Part shown: positions 39,201 to 51,025 of the stretch, in pieces
Layout of the letters: every line of letters begins with the position of its first letter
Position numbering within the stretch: the stretch's first letter is position 1
Assembly (NCBI GenBank): GCA_030737835.1
Contig: CM060857.1
Location: 2,256,716-2,320,715 of the forward strand
Direction: 5' to 3'
Length of the DNA stretch: 64,000 nt
Source of the DNA: Acorus gramineus
Lineage: Eukaryota > Streptophyta > Magnoliopsida > Acorales > Acoraceae
Notes under the pieces: generated by a model
Databases searched by the model: none
What the model was told of the DNA's origin: nothing
The model's input: only the letters and a program-made list of their open reading frames with translations
Program-made: the position numbers and the translations under genes

Positions 39201-39513
39201 CATTCAGATTCAACATTCGATCAAACATCAATTGTGATCAGTTTGTAATTCAAGAACGGCAGATCCAAAAAGAATTGAAGAATGGCAGATCCAAAAAGGA
39301 TTCAAGAACGTGAAATTTTCATCGTGCGGTTTGTGATTCAAGAACGGCAAATCCAAAAAGGAAATGTTGTAAAATGAATGCAAAATTAGATTGGCAGATC
39401 CTAACCGCCCATTGATTATGGTGCACATTACCTAAAATCAAATCAGGGGTATTAAGGGTAATGTCACAAATGCCACCTCATGGGGTTTACATGGGGCCTA
39501 TGAATCATTTTCC
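36249..39513 (+). mobile_element. Mutator-like element carrying a Ulp1 protease remnant
   Basis: A 3.27-kb segment flanked by the exact 9-bp repeat ATCAATTAT (36240-36248 and 39514-39522), the duplication length of Mutator-like elements. Aligned without gaps, the first 22 bases and the inverted last 22 bases match at 13 positions and share CCCCA. Inside, on the plus strand, lie a leader-like C/T-rich region (36380-36600), degraded exons of a Ulp1-type cysteine protease (37660-38345), and a repeated TGTAACT word. Mutator-like elements with Ulp1 domains (Kaonashi type) are known in plants. No mudrA-type transposase is visible, so this copy is non-autonomous. Confidence 0.7.
37660..38345 (+). 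pseudogene. Ulp1-type cysteine protease catalytic fragment, transposon-borne
   Basis: Three blocks can be read. About 37660-37863 gives NNEGHWTLVVYDV and WRHYNSM, the His and Asp region. 37988-38073 is bounded by good AG and GT sites and gives FDWIKEGKIISVKNSPQQSQ. From about 38157 to the stop at 38345 the reading is DCGAVIINIM, the Cys region, onward. The catalytic His, Asp and Cys are therefore all present in order, as in the SUMO-protease fold. The first block begins after a stop with no ATG, and no AG acceptor lies just before DCG. I therefore read it as a decayed remnant of the element's own or captured gene rather than a working one. Confidence 0.65.
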
Positions 39514-39788
39514 ATCAATTATATGTTTTAAAATAAATTAAGAACGCGTTCCATTTAGAAAAGTGACAACAAGAAATCACTAAACAAAGTATTTTAGAAT
39601 TCAGAAAATATATGCTAGATTTAAAAGTTTTGGTAATTTTTATTAGAAAGAAATTTTTTTCTTTCTTCTCAGTAGTAACTCACTTTTAATAGCTAGCTTT
39701 CATAAAAGAAAATTGCATGTCTAATAAGTTAAAAAATAAACATAAGAATGAAAGATTTTAAATGCTCAAGAAGAATGAATATCACAGT

Positions 39789-40545
39789 GAGCCCTGTTTG
39801 GATGAGAGAATAAGGAAGGAATAAAGAGGAATAGAGAATAATAAAACCAAAAAACTGTTTGTTTGCAATGGATAGAAAATTATCTGTCATCATCTCTATT
39901 AAATTAGCGGACCCGCATGTCAAATTAATTCTTTACATTCTATAACTTTTTTCGTATCTTATTCACATATATAAAAATTATTCATTATTAACCAAACAAC
40001 AAAAATTTTATTATCATATTTTTCAACGAGAATAATTAAAAAATACAATTAAATAAAAAATGATTTATTATTTACCTATACTCAAGGGGAGCGCCACATT
40101 ATATGTGGTGGGGTCAACTACCCCTATCACATTTTTTTTAAAAAAAACTCAAACTGCTACTATTACCTTTCAAATCATAGCAACCCAGCCCACTAGCTCA
40201 CCAGTGACACACCAACCCACTAATTGATCTTGTCTGACCCAGATTTTATACTTAAAACCTCTCAAATTACCATGCAATGATTTCAAAATATGAAATCTCG
40301 TCAAGAATAATTATAAAGTTTATATATTAAAAATCATTTTCCTTTTTTGATGATTTATTTTTTATTAATGTAAGTTGTTCTATATTTAAAAAAAAATTAT
40401 GTTTTTTATAAATATACAATAAAAATAAATTTTTTAAAATTTTTATAGAATTTATTTTTTTAAATAACTTCATCTATAAAATTTCTTGAAGCCAACACTT
40501 TTCATACTAGATGATTATGTATCATAAAATAGACCCAAACAGCCC
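39789..40545. mobile_element. MITE family W copy 1
   Basis: The left end GCCCTGTTTGGATGAGA and the inverted right end GGGCTGTTTGGGTC bracket AT-rich DNA with CTGTTTGTTTGCAATGG and CCGCATGTCAAATTAATTC words. The same words recur at 51026-51480 and around the LTR element at 54.1-56.6 kb. No target duplication was identified. Confidence 0.45.
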
Positions 40546-40985
40546 ATTGTTTGGTACAAGAAGAAAGAGTAGAGTTTGACCAGGTCGTAGGAGGAATTGA
40601 AGAGAGCACTTATGTTGGACCTGACCTTAACCAGACCCGGTCTGGTCATATTCAAGTTAATTTGTCGAGCTGTGATGGAGTACTGTTTTTTTTATTTTCT
40701 ACTGACATGATCAGACTATTAACCATGCAAATTGAATGAGCCCATGTGTCTGTCCATGTATGGGTGAGTGAACGAAGTACTGCACAGCTGTGACTGGTAG
40801 AGATTTGGGTTATCATCATCAGATCCAGAGTCAACTGATCAGACAGATTTAATGGTCTCATTTTCTGTAAGTTTTAGGTGATTGATAGTATCAGATTGCA
40901 ACCAGGGATTGCAGAGGAATCTAGTTTGATACAGGCAATCAGCAATCTATGGAAAGTTCACATGTTAGTCCATGCACTCAATTAA

Positions 40986-42109
40986 AATTTTGTTTGGTTC
41001 GTGTTATTTTTTTTTATAGAATTATTTTATTAAAAATCAGTTTATCAAAAAATCAGTTTAGCAAGAATCCTGATTTCATTGACTGTTTGATTCGTTAGTG
41101 GATTTCTTCATAAAATCATTTTTCAGTATTTGGTTCATACATGAAAAATGATAAGGAATTTGATTTAAATGTCTAAAATACCCTTACTACTATTATATAT
41201 ACTTGTAAAATTTATTTCTTTACACATATCACAATAACAAAAAAATTATCTTATAAATATTTTTGTAAATATTTAATAAATGTAAATAAATAAAATAACC
41301 GATTATATAATTAAACACATAATAATAGTAATTTTTCTAAATCAATTGAATATTATACCAATTATAATAATATCTAAACCCATCACATATAAAAATAAAA
41401 ACTGAATTTAAAAACATATATTAATATCTAATACACAGTTAAAATTTTTCACATATAAAAATTATGGGTTTTTTTTAATTTTCAGTCTCTGTAAACATAC
41501 CTATTTAGGGATCGATCCATCACTTCTTCATATTTTGATATTAGTCCTTGGATTTAAAGGATATATTCCCTTTTAGCCCCTCCAAGGGACTTAAAACAAA
41601 ACCAAATAATTTAGGGATAGGTCCCTCCCAGGGATTAAAAAGGAACATATCCTTTAAATCTGGTGACTAAAACCAAAATATGAAGAATTGGGGGATCAAT
41701 CACTAAATCCTATGATTTATGGGGACTTAAAAATAAAAATCCCAAAAATTATAACAGAATTTTTTAGTTAAAAAAATCAAAATAACTATTTAAACCCATT
41801 ATATGGGTGTTGGTAAAAGAAAAAAAAAAGGCTATTTATTTTAGAATGGATGTATATAGTAATTTCATTAATTTATAAAGAGTATAATAATAATCTAATT
41901 TAGGATTACTGGTGAAATTTGAGATTATCATCACAAAGGATGAGAATCTGATTCCACTCTATTTTCTTACATGCATGGATTTTAATTCCAATGGGGCCTA
42001 CAATTACCATCAAGATTACCACCAACTAAACACTGGATTTTATACACTTTTCTGATAATCTCACATGGAATCAAATTCCATCTCAGAATTACACGAACCA
42101 AACGGGACC
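40986..42109. mobile_element. Harbinger-type element with a nested palindromic MITE
   Basis: The ends share TTTGGTTCGTG at equal distance from flanking TAA on both sides (40983-40985 and 42110-42112). The outermost bases differ mainly by G-to-A or C-to-T type changes. Inside, 41466-41745 is family Z copy 2. No transposase is encoded. Confidence 0.6.
41466..41745. repeat. Palindromic MITE, family Z copy 2
   Basis: This is the best preserved copy. GGGATCGATCCATCAC, TTTAAAGGATATATTCCC and AGGGACTTAAAAC on the left are mirrored by GGGGGATCAATCAC, GGAACATATCCTTTAAA and AGGTCCCTCCCAGGG on the right. The whole unit can fold as one long hairpin. Confidence 0.65.
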
Positions 42110-42374
42110 TAATAGCAATGTTTTAAAAAACGCACGCTAGGCGCTAGTTGGACGTTTGAGATGGACCAGGTATTAATCGACTAAACGGAGATTAATCAGG
42201 GATTAATTAATTACTTTTTATAATAATAAATATAATATACAACCAGTGATTGATTAAAAAAATGGCTAGACGCTAAGCGTTATAGGCTGGGTTTGCCTAA
42301 GTCTAGGCAAGAGATTAATTGCGACCTAGAAAGGATTTTTAAAACATGGACTAATAATGTATATTATTATCTTA

Positions 42375-42547
42375 TGTCCGTTTGGCACCGCGTCCAGGGC
42401 GCATTTGCACTGGTGGACGCGGTGCAACATGAAGTCCCAAACAAACACAAAATGAGCGTTTGTGATTACCGTTCCTCTCTCGCGTTTTTTGTTTGTCTCT
42501 CCGACTAGTTAATGTGAACGTCTCTAAACATACACCCAGACGGACCC
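42375..42547. mobile_element. Small Harbinger-type MITE with internal GC hairpin
   Basis: A 173-bp unit flanked by TTA (42372-42374 and 42548-42550), with ends TGTCCGTTTGG and, inverted, GGGTCCGTCTGG. Just inside the left end, GCACCGCGTCCA and TGGACGCGGTGC form a perfect 12-bp inverted repeat with a 19-bp loop. Confidence 0.65.
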
Positions 42548-43179
42548 TTAGCATAACATATATTTTATTTGTATAGATTTTATTTTTCATTTATTAGGAA
42601 AAAAATATGTATTAGTTTATCGATATAGATAAATTTTATTTTTTATAATAGCATGTAATTCATTAGATGAATATATATTTTAAGACAGAGTTAAAAGGGT
42701 TAGGAGTTACACACGGACTTGGATGTATTTCATTAGACGAGTATATACTTTAATTACGAAAAGTACATACATGAAAATGTTATTTACAAAGAGACAACGG
42801 CTGAGACCTCCTCCTCTCCTTCTCTTGCTCCCTCTCTCTCTCCCCCTCTCTGCCCCCACCCTCATCCGCCCCTACCCCACTCCCACCCCGACCCCTCCTC
42901 CTCCTCCTCTTGTACATCCACAATATCCATTTATTTAGGGGTGGTTAAAGAACATCATCTATTTGGGCTAGGTGTGCTTAAAAAAAAGCATGGGGTACAA
43001 ATAGAAGCACCCGAATTGACCTCTGCCCGACCCGACTCGGCAACCCATATAGAATCCCCGATGAATCGAAAGCAACATGGGTCCAACTATTTTCACCCCT
43101 GTCTTTTTACACCCTACCCAAATAAGGTTGATTCTTTAAACACCCCAGTATATAAATAAATTTGGGTTTTCCATTTCAC

Positions 43180-43183
43180 ACCC

Positions 43184-43230
<47 letters not shown>

Positions 43231-43232
43231 TG
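43180..43232. repeat. (CT)n-(CA)n compound microsatellite
   Basis: An uninterrupted CT run passes into a CA run immediately before the P450 fragment at 43257. Confidence 0.9.
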
Positions 43233-43256
43233 ACACACATATTACCTCTCTATCAA

Positions 43257-43720
43257 ATGAAGAGGCTCTGCGTGTCCGAGCTCTTAGACGCCCAGACCCT
43301 CGATGACCACCACCCCATATGACAGGAGGAGCGGCTGAGGCTGGCGGTGGTTCTCCGGGACAAGGCGGCGGCAAGGGAGATCATTAACGTGAGTGAGGAG
43401 TTTCACAAGGCGAGCAACAATGAGATCATAAGGATGGTGACAGGGATGAGAGAAGGCAATGGTGTTAACGAGGTGGGAGAGCTCGTGAAGGGGGTGGTGG
43501 AGACAATCCAAACATTCAATTTGTCAGATTTTGTTAGGGTTTTGAGAGGGGTTGATGTGCTAGGGGTGTTAATGTGCAAGGGATTAAGGGGAGGATTGAT
43601 GATGTGTATAGGGAGATTTGATGAGGTCTTGGAGAGGATTATAAGGAGGGAGGAGGAGGAGATGAGGTGGTGGTGGGATAGAGGGGGCTTGACACCCCCA
43701 TGTGTCTACCATTCCAGAAA
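43257..43720 (+). pseudogene. P450 pseudogene fragment (CYP93/CYP712-like clan)
   Basis: From an ATG that corresponds to an internal Met of the family, the frame reads MKRLCVSELLDAQTLD, then TGA at 43320-43322 where the family has a conserved Arg (P-x-R-Q-E-E). It continues QEERLRLAVVLRDKAAA, FNLSDFVRVLRGVDVLG and FDEVLERIIRREEEE. Between about 43560 and 43617 the family-like sequence (VNVQGIKGRIDDVYRE) is in another frame, so two frameshifts offset each other. The region is equivalent to the middle third of a P450. The N-terminal part, I-helix, K-helix and heme loop are absent. It is unrelated in subfamily to the CYP77 gene at 31.4 kb. Confidence 0.8.
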
Positions 43721-44184
43721 TTGTAACCATGATACTTTAAACAATGTTTAAATGACTTTAAATGGTAGTGTTAAATGTTTATCAACGTTTTTGAATGTTG
43801 TCGAACCACTCTATGGCTTCAACAGGGTTGATACTGACAAGTTGGAAAATTGGATGAATGGTGGAACAATGGAGCATGTTAATTCTTCATGTTAAAAGGA
43901 GTTTCTTCTTCAACAAAAAAAATATACATATTAAAAGTTTCTTTATTTCTTAAAACACCCATGTTTCTTAAGGATGGCATGTTTAAATTTTTCAGTGTCT
44001 ATCCATCTTTTGTTTTATGAATGGATCATGTGAAGAGACTTGAGTGTGGATAAGTAACTCATGTTTGCCTTGAATCTTTAAATTGTCATCCATCAAATGC
44101 CATTTTTTTTTCCAAACTTCTGCCTTGTTATGCAGGAATAGACAAGTGATCTGTCTATATAATCAATTTTACTCGGCAGAATGG
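43721..44184. other. Gene-free flank of the P450 fragment
   Basis: AT-rich DNA with no recognisable P450 remainder or other coding sequence. Confidence 0.4.
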
Positions 44185-44655
44185 GTGTCTACGTTGTACA
44201 AATATATAGATATTAAGTGTGTTTAACGTATTCCTGAACTTACGGGGATTTTTTTTTGTTTCTATTGACTGAGAGTTTGTCTAGGAAATAAATATATGTA
44301 GACGGCATATATGTCTAACAAATTTCAGATTATATGGGTTTTATTTATGGTCCCATTGACCGGACCATTGTCTAGAAAATACATATATGTAGACAACCTA
44401 GGTGTCTAACGCAATCCAGAACTTACGGGTTTTTTTTTGTTCCCATCGACTAGGGAATTGTCTACAATTTGTATATTTATAAACATATCATGTGTTTATC
44501 TCATCCTAAAATTTACAGGTTTTTTTCTTCTTTTTCATCAACTAAAAAATTGTCTAAGAAATACATATAGGTCGACTTTTTTTTATGTTTCCATCAAGTG
44601 AGATTTTATCTAGAAAAAATATATATATACTCTAGATGTGTCTAACAAAAATAGG
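44185..44655. repeat. Degenerate tandem repeat, about 80-150 bp units
   Basis: A block made of TGTCTAAC, then CAGAACTTACGGG, a T-run, TTCCCATCGACTAGG, AATTGTCTAGAAAATA and CATATATGTAGAC recurs about five times, near 44219, 44313, 44409, 44490 and 44637. Identity is moderate, suggesting an old array. Non-coding. Confidence 0.6.
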
Positions 44656-44771
44656 TGTATTTAGTACCCAATTATAAATGGATATTCAATCCTTGACCCA
44701 AGCAACATAGCCGGACCCAAGCAACAGAGGCCTTGAAGTAGAAGAAGAAGAAGAAGAAGAGATGGCAAGGA

Positions 44772-47700
44772 ATGCTTTGGTCCTCGCTTCGATCTTCTCC
44801 AACTCCTCCTCTTTTTCTCTATGGGCGGCCTCAAATTTCACCCGCCCCTTCTTCAACCCCTCCTTTCTCTCCCGTACACTCGCCTCTTCGACCCCTCTCA
44901 GGACTCGCCGTCGCCGCCGCCCGTTCTTGCCTTGTTGTCCCTCTTCAAGCGCCGCCCAAACCACCACCACCACCACCAACGACAACAACGCTTCAACCAA
45001 TGTGTATTCTCTCTCTCTCTCTCTCTCTCTCTGGATGGTTATCTAATCTGGGTCTTGTTTATATTTCTCTGGGTGTGACCTTTTACGTACTAATCAGTTG
45101 TTTTCGCATCTGGGTTTCAGAAAAAAATGGATTTTTTTAGAAGCTGTGATACTGGTTCTTTGTGCTTTTGATTCGGGGATTGTTTCTGCGTTGTTATATG
45201 ATGTTTATGGATGTGGGTATCCGTCAAATTTTGATTTTTGTTGAATGTTTGATGTTCATGTGTTTGTATATTTTCTTAAGCTTTATGTTTTGTTGTGTTG
45301 TTTTGAGGAGGGGAAATATTGGGATGCCATGGTAGCCAAGATTTTGGCTTGGCTCATTCACTGATTTATCTATTTGCATTGATGTTCTGTTTTAGAATTG
45401 AAATTTCTGACAATGTTGGCTTGTTTTAGGTGAATAATAGGTTTTATTTTTTTCTTATTCATCTGAATTTTATTGAATGTGGGGAGTTTCAGTGCATTCA
45501 TTATATGCCTTTTCATGAGTTCTGTTTACTCAGTTCATGGTCTTGTAACATAAGTTATCAACATATCATCTGTTTTGTTTAGTATTTTTTTTTTTTTTAT
45601 TCTGGGGAGGCATTATTCAATTCTGTGAGGTTGAATATATTATCTGGTTATGTGGGCACTTGGACTACACTGAGATATTGCTCAAGAAACTAAATTCATG
45701 AGTTTCTAATTTAGACACACTGGGCAGTTGGACTTTGAAACCAGGAAAAAGAAGTCTTAAATTTGTGCTATTGAAAAAGATGTTGGTTTTGTGGAACTCC
45801 AAGAGAAAATTTAGATTTTACAATATCTGAAATTTGAAGATTTCATGAGGGGAAAAGAAAAAAAAACACTTATGAACCAAAAATTATAGTATTTGGCAGT
45901 GTTGTTATATCACTCCAACTGTATTTTGATGCAGCTATCCTGGATATAATCGTCTACTTCCATGCCCATTGCAAAATGGGCCGCCAAGGGTTGAACACCT
46001 AGTAGTATCAGAAGGAGGTGTTGTTCTTGATTACATTTCTAAAACCTTGGACCTTCCTCCTCTGTAAGTTTATAAGCAATTTTTATTTATGGCTTTCACT
46101 TAGTTATTTCGTAATGGAGATCTTGTTCATGTGAAGCTTTGTTACGGATCTCATCCATTTTGGGGCCGTGTTTTACGCATTGGTGTGCCCAAAACCTCCA
46201 CCAACTGCGACTCCTGAACAGGTCCGGATCTTTAAGGAAGCGACAGCACCATCAGTCCTGAAAACAAGAGCGTCTATTAAAGGGAAGACTGTGCGCGAAG
46301 CACAAAAGACATTTAGGATCACTGATGTCAATGAGTTTGTTGAAGCTGGAATGTATCTTCGTGTACATGTACACCCAAAACGCTTTCCAAGGTAATCATA
46401 TCAGCCTGCATCTCCTCTACTGGAGCTAGGAGTTGTCTATTATTTCAGAATGAACAGTGTTTTCAGTAATTCAGTTAATGTTTAACGTTGATGCAGCTGT
46501 GATATTCATCTATTGGACATTTAATCAGGTGCTATGAAATTGACTGGAGGGCTCGAGTAATTGCTGTAACTGAAACATATGTCGTTCTTGACAAACCAGC
46601 TGGTACTTCAGTATGTAATCCCAATTCTTGAATCATTCTCATTTTAGCTGGGATTTATGTCTTTATATTAGAAGTGGGTTAACAGTTTTAACTATTTGGC
46701 ACATTGAGCATCTTTTTATAACATATTTTACTTATATGTAATGGTTAGTTTAATGATCTCCATAGTCAAGCCACGTACAAGTGAAGAGATACTGCTTAGT
46801 CTTAGTTCTCTTACAGTAGTTTCTCTCTGTTGTTCTATATCCTTTATTAATATACTAAAGAATGAACTCTAGTGATCTAGTGAATCAACAGATCCTTTTA
46901 TCTCGAACCTCTGCAGTCATCAGACTTAGTCTGGTATTGCATAATTTTTGAATAGTTTGAAAATAGATGTTTTATGCTAAATTGTGGAGGAAGTATACTA
47001 ATATGATGTAATTATGAGTGCTGGATTACACTCACATACTTTTGTCTTAATGTAGTCACAAATTTCGAGCAATGTGGTCATCTGATATATTATTAGATTG
47101 TGCATGTATATACTATTGACATTTCATGTTTGAATTTAATAATATTTGACCATGGGTATTTTTTAGGTAGGAGGATCATCAGACAATATTGAAGAAAGTT
47201 GTGCAACATTTGCCTCTCGTGCATTGGGATTAGAAACTCCTTTGTTGACTACCCATCAGATAGATAATTGTACTGAAGGATGGTGAGCTTATACTTGGTG
47301 TGAAGTAATAGATTTTTTTTGGGAAACACAGGAAATAATAGTTTCTATATTTTGGTTGCAGTGTTGTATTATCTAAAACAAAGGATTTCTGCTCTGTTTT
47401 TCATGGAAAGATCAGGGTATGCTTCATTGTCTAACATCTTGCTCAACTGTAGAAACTATAGATGTTGGTCGGTCATCTCGTCCAATTCACTCTCTTCTGA
47501 TCTCTGGACTGAAGTGTTATCTTTGAAAACCAGGAAAAGCAAGTGAAAAAACTATATCTTGCTCTTGCTGCTGCTCCTGTGCCGACCGGTATCATGTCGC
47601 ACTACATGAGGCCAGTGAACATTGCACCAAGACTTGTCTCTGAAGGTAAAATTAGAGTGAATTATGGAATAATTTTAATTTTCTTGTCATTATTTTTGTT

Positions 47701-49430
47701 ACTGGATAAACAATTAACACTTACACTGCTATGTTATCCTAAATTTTAAGGGAACAATTTCTTTTTCCCTTTCATTTGTATGCACGTGACAATTAATAAG
47801 TACAAATCATCTAGTGGTTGATCACCCACCTTTAAGTTTTCAAAATTGTTCTTTCTGATAGTATTCATAGCATTTTTTTTTCATTTTCCTCGTTAAATCT
47901 TCTCCTTTCAATAGGATAAAGACTCGAATCCAAGATCCTTCGATGGAGAGGGCTACCTTTACTAACCTTTCAAAAGGTGCTTCGGTAATTTGACCCTCCA
48001 TCTCACCGTTCATTAATAATAATGGTAGGTTATGGAGACAAATTAATTACCTCTTCCAAAAAAAATAGAGACAAATTTACAACAAAAAAGGAAGAAGCAA
48101 AGGGATATAATATATATTGACAACCCTGACTAGTATAAAGAAAACCCAGGAATGGAAGACCGTGTGATGAGATAGTTTATTTTATTATATTTCAAAAAGT
48201 CATTATATATAAATTTGTACTGGTGATGCTAGCTAAAGCAGAAATATATTCGATTTAATCATACTATATCCTAATTTTTTAACAATGGTTCTGATTTCTG
48301 AACAAGCAAAAGTATTTAAGATTATTCCTACAACCAATTGCAGCTAGACTCATTATGCCATTACCGCATTCTTGTTTTGTCACAACCATCCATCATTTGT
48401 TGAAGACAATCTATATATATAGTAGCAAAATAAAAAAAAAGAAGGAAATAACAATGATCAAGGCATGGAAAAAATAAGACTTTAAGATAATGTCATTCCT
48501 TTGGCCTGCTTTATAATGCACTGCACATGTGCAGATTGAGAATCCCATTCAATAATGGCTTAATGCTTGCTTACCTGAAAATAATAACTGGCTAGCAGAG
48601 GCTATTGAAGGATGGCATCTTTGTCAGCTTGAGGTACTGGAATGTAAGGTGATTCCTTGGCCAAGTTCTGCTGTCAAAAAGAGGTACTGCATTGAAGATT
48701 GTGGATGGCCCTTGAAAGATGTTGCTTATGAGTGCAAGATCAACCTCTTGACAGGGAAAACTCATCAGGTAGTTGGTTCATGTTTATGCCATCTGTTTTT
48801 CTTTTTCTTTTTTCCCGTCATGTTTGCATTCAATAACCACTTTAGCTTTCCTCCATTTAACTATTTCTAAGGAGGTATGCTTGGCCGTTTAATGATATCA
48901 TGACTTTGCTAGATTATGATCTTAAGGTTAATTTAGTAATCTCTTTTGTGTCTTCCATGAATGTTGACAGATATAGTTAGCTTTGCATAGTGAATTGTAT
49001 CAAGCATATTGTGACTGCCATAAATTATCAGCGCAGATAGCATATTCAAATGAAAATAGAAGTCATCTTTAAAATTTCGGATGCCAATGTTATCAAGTTT
49101 CTTGTGAAATTTACATGAAAGCAAGATGCAAATTCACATATTGGTTGTATGATGCAGATCCGAGCACAACTGGCCGCCTCTGGTGCTCCTATAATTGGTG
49201 ACTCTATGTATACGCCTGCTGTTCTTGCAGAGATGGCCAGTCGCCATATTAACCCATATGGCAAAAGCAGAATACAGTGCTTGAACGAGGATGACAGATT
49301 AGCAGCTGTTGAAGAATGGATTTCACGATATGGAAAGGAACCAAGTGTTGCAATTGGTCTCCAAGCTTCACAGATTTCATGGGATAATGGTGCCTGTTCT
49401 TATGGGGCTGGTGATCCATGGTGGAGATGA
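44772..49430 (+). CDS. RNA pseudouridine synthase 6, chloroplastic (RluA family)
   Basis: Converts uridine to pseudouridine in RNA, probably in plastids. Model: join(44772..45001, 45935..46063, 46137..46391, 46529..46610, 47167..47282, 47362..47416, 47534..47645, 48599..48768, 49158..49430). It totals 1422 nt, or 473 residues, with phases consistent and GT-AG introns. An S4-like segment (ISKTLDLPPL, KGKTVREAQKTFR, YLRVHVHPKR) precedes the catalytic domain, with VLDKPAG, the catalytic-Asp motif HQIDNCTEG, LTGKTHQIRAQLA and GDSMY. The end GDPWWR agrees with the plant family. The first exon is uncertain. The first ATG (44762, context GAGATGGCA) opens another frame, whose splice phase does not fit exon 2. 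ATG 44772 fits, with a donor at 45002 or at 45038. Either frame looks transit-peptide-like. Confidence is high for exons 2-9 and moderate for exon 1. Confidence 0.9.
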
Positions 49431-50714
49431 TATGCAGAAAAAATTCTGGTGTATACTCATAGAATGGGAGATGATCTTATCATGATCCGAGTCTTTCACC
49501 TGTGGAAAGAGCTATGGCAGATGATTCAGAGGTACACCTCCTTTTCGTTTGTCTTAACATATGTTTCTTTCTTTCAGGGAATGTTGAGATTTGGTTCCTC
49601 ATTTTCTTTTCAAGACATGAAATTTTGTGTGCAAAGTCATTGCATTTTCTTTTATCAGCATCTGACATGGTTTTCACATGAGTTAAAATTACAAACAAAA
49701 AGCTGTTTTTTTCCATCTTATGCTACAGTGGAGTCTTTTAATTGCCCCAAAAAAACACACAGTGATTTTTTTTTGGTTCAGTTTCAACTATTAACTTGAC
49801 TTTTTATCTTTGGAAACTTAATCAATTAATCTTGTTGTATTTATATCCGCCTATTCGGCTGACCTTTGGTTTAATCTGTACTTTTTTTTCTTTCTTAAAT
49901 ACCAATTTCATGGAAATGCATGATTGATGCACCTAATTTTTATTAATATTTTACATAAGGACACTTACTTTATTTAGTGAGTGAAAAATAGCATAAACCT
50001 AATCCATCTCTCAAGTAGACTTGTTAAGCCACTGTTTGAAGATAACAATGTTATTTTAATGATGGAGATATTACTAAAAACCATTGTTGTGATTTACCAT
50101 TGAAAAGGGGGTCTTAAAGTTCCGAGCTTCTAAAAATCCTGCTCTAACAAGAGTTAAACATATACAATAATTTGTGTCTGTAGCAGCTTCTCTCATGAAT
50201 TAAGCCTTGCACAGTCCTCATTAAAGATTGGTTGTCTTCTTTTTCGATGTATTTGCAGGTACTCATTTGATTTTATGCACTGCTTGTACCAAGTTGCAGA
50301 CGAATTTGGTGTTCTCTTCATTGTTTTAAACTCCAGATGGTGCAGGCCAAACCGTATTGTATTTCCAAATACCCATTCAAAATTGTCAAGCTACCTCATC
50401 AGAACTTTCAAGGTTCAATCTGAACTTTTAATATCCTGGTTCATATCAAGTGCAAAAGCATGCTTATTAGATGCTATAGAAGACCATATGTAGCCATTCA
50501 GAGCCAAACAAATGTCTGGAGATTTTTATTTTTCTGGCTTTGAATCTGTGCCTGCAAATTTTTGGGCATTAATGATTTGATGTCAATGATATGTAACTTT
50601 TTACAAGCAGCTTATACATGAGACACTGCATGGGGCATGAGAATTGTGGATAGATAGTCATCTCACCCGACACCATAATTATCAATACTTACAACATCTG
50701 TTGACATTCCAAGG
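49431..50714. other. Pseudouridine synthase 3' flank, possible UTR intron
   Basis: After the stop, CAGAG followed by GTACAC near 49531 and TTTGCAG near 50259 could bound a 3'UTR intron. The last 240 bases form a 72-codon open frame without recognised homology. No other gene is seen. Confidence 0.3.
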
Positions 50715-50955
50715 CCATGTTTGAAAACGGGTTTGTGACACTTTTGAGTTTACAGGAGGTTGAGTTCTCTAAATTTATTTTCAAATAGAAAAAATTATAG
50801 CTTAATTAAAAGTTGCATACATATTTTTCTCAAATGGTGGTCAAATGTTAGTTTTGTCATAATTGATGGAGAGGCAGTTTTTTGTAAATTTAGTTTTAAA
50901 TCTAATTTTTGATGAAAAACTAACGTTGAAACCTATATTCAAACGGGATCTAAGT
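50715..50955. repeat. MITE-like inverted-end segment
   Basis: CCATGTTTGAAAACGGGTTT at the left and ATATTCAAACGGGATC at the right are loosely inverted. The interior repeats AAATTTA and AAACTAA words in both senses. The boundaries are approximate. Confidence 0.35.
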
Positions 50956-51025
50956 GTTAAAACATCACACAAAAAGTCAATTAAAAGGAACCTTCAAATA
51001 ATTTTAAATGGATATTCAACTCATA

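Noticed and set aside
44686-45000. 104-codon minus-strand frame opposite the pseudouridine synthase first exon
   Set aside because: It is a shadow of a Ser/Pro-rich transit-peptide exon.
50275-50493. 72-codon frame downstream of the pseudouridine synthase
   Set aside because: No recognised homology. A 3'UTR exon is as likely, so it is not called as a gene.
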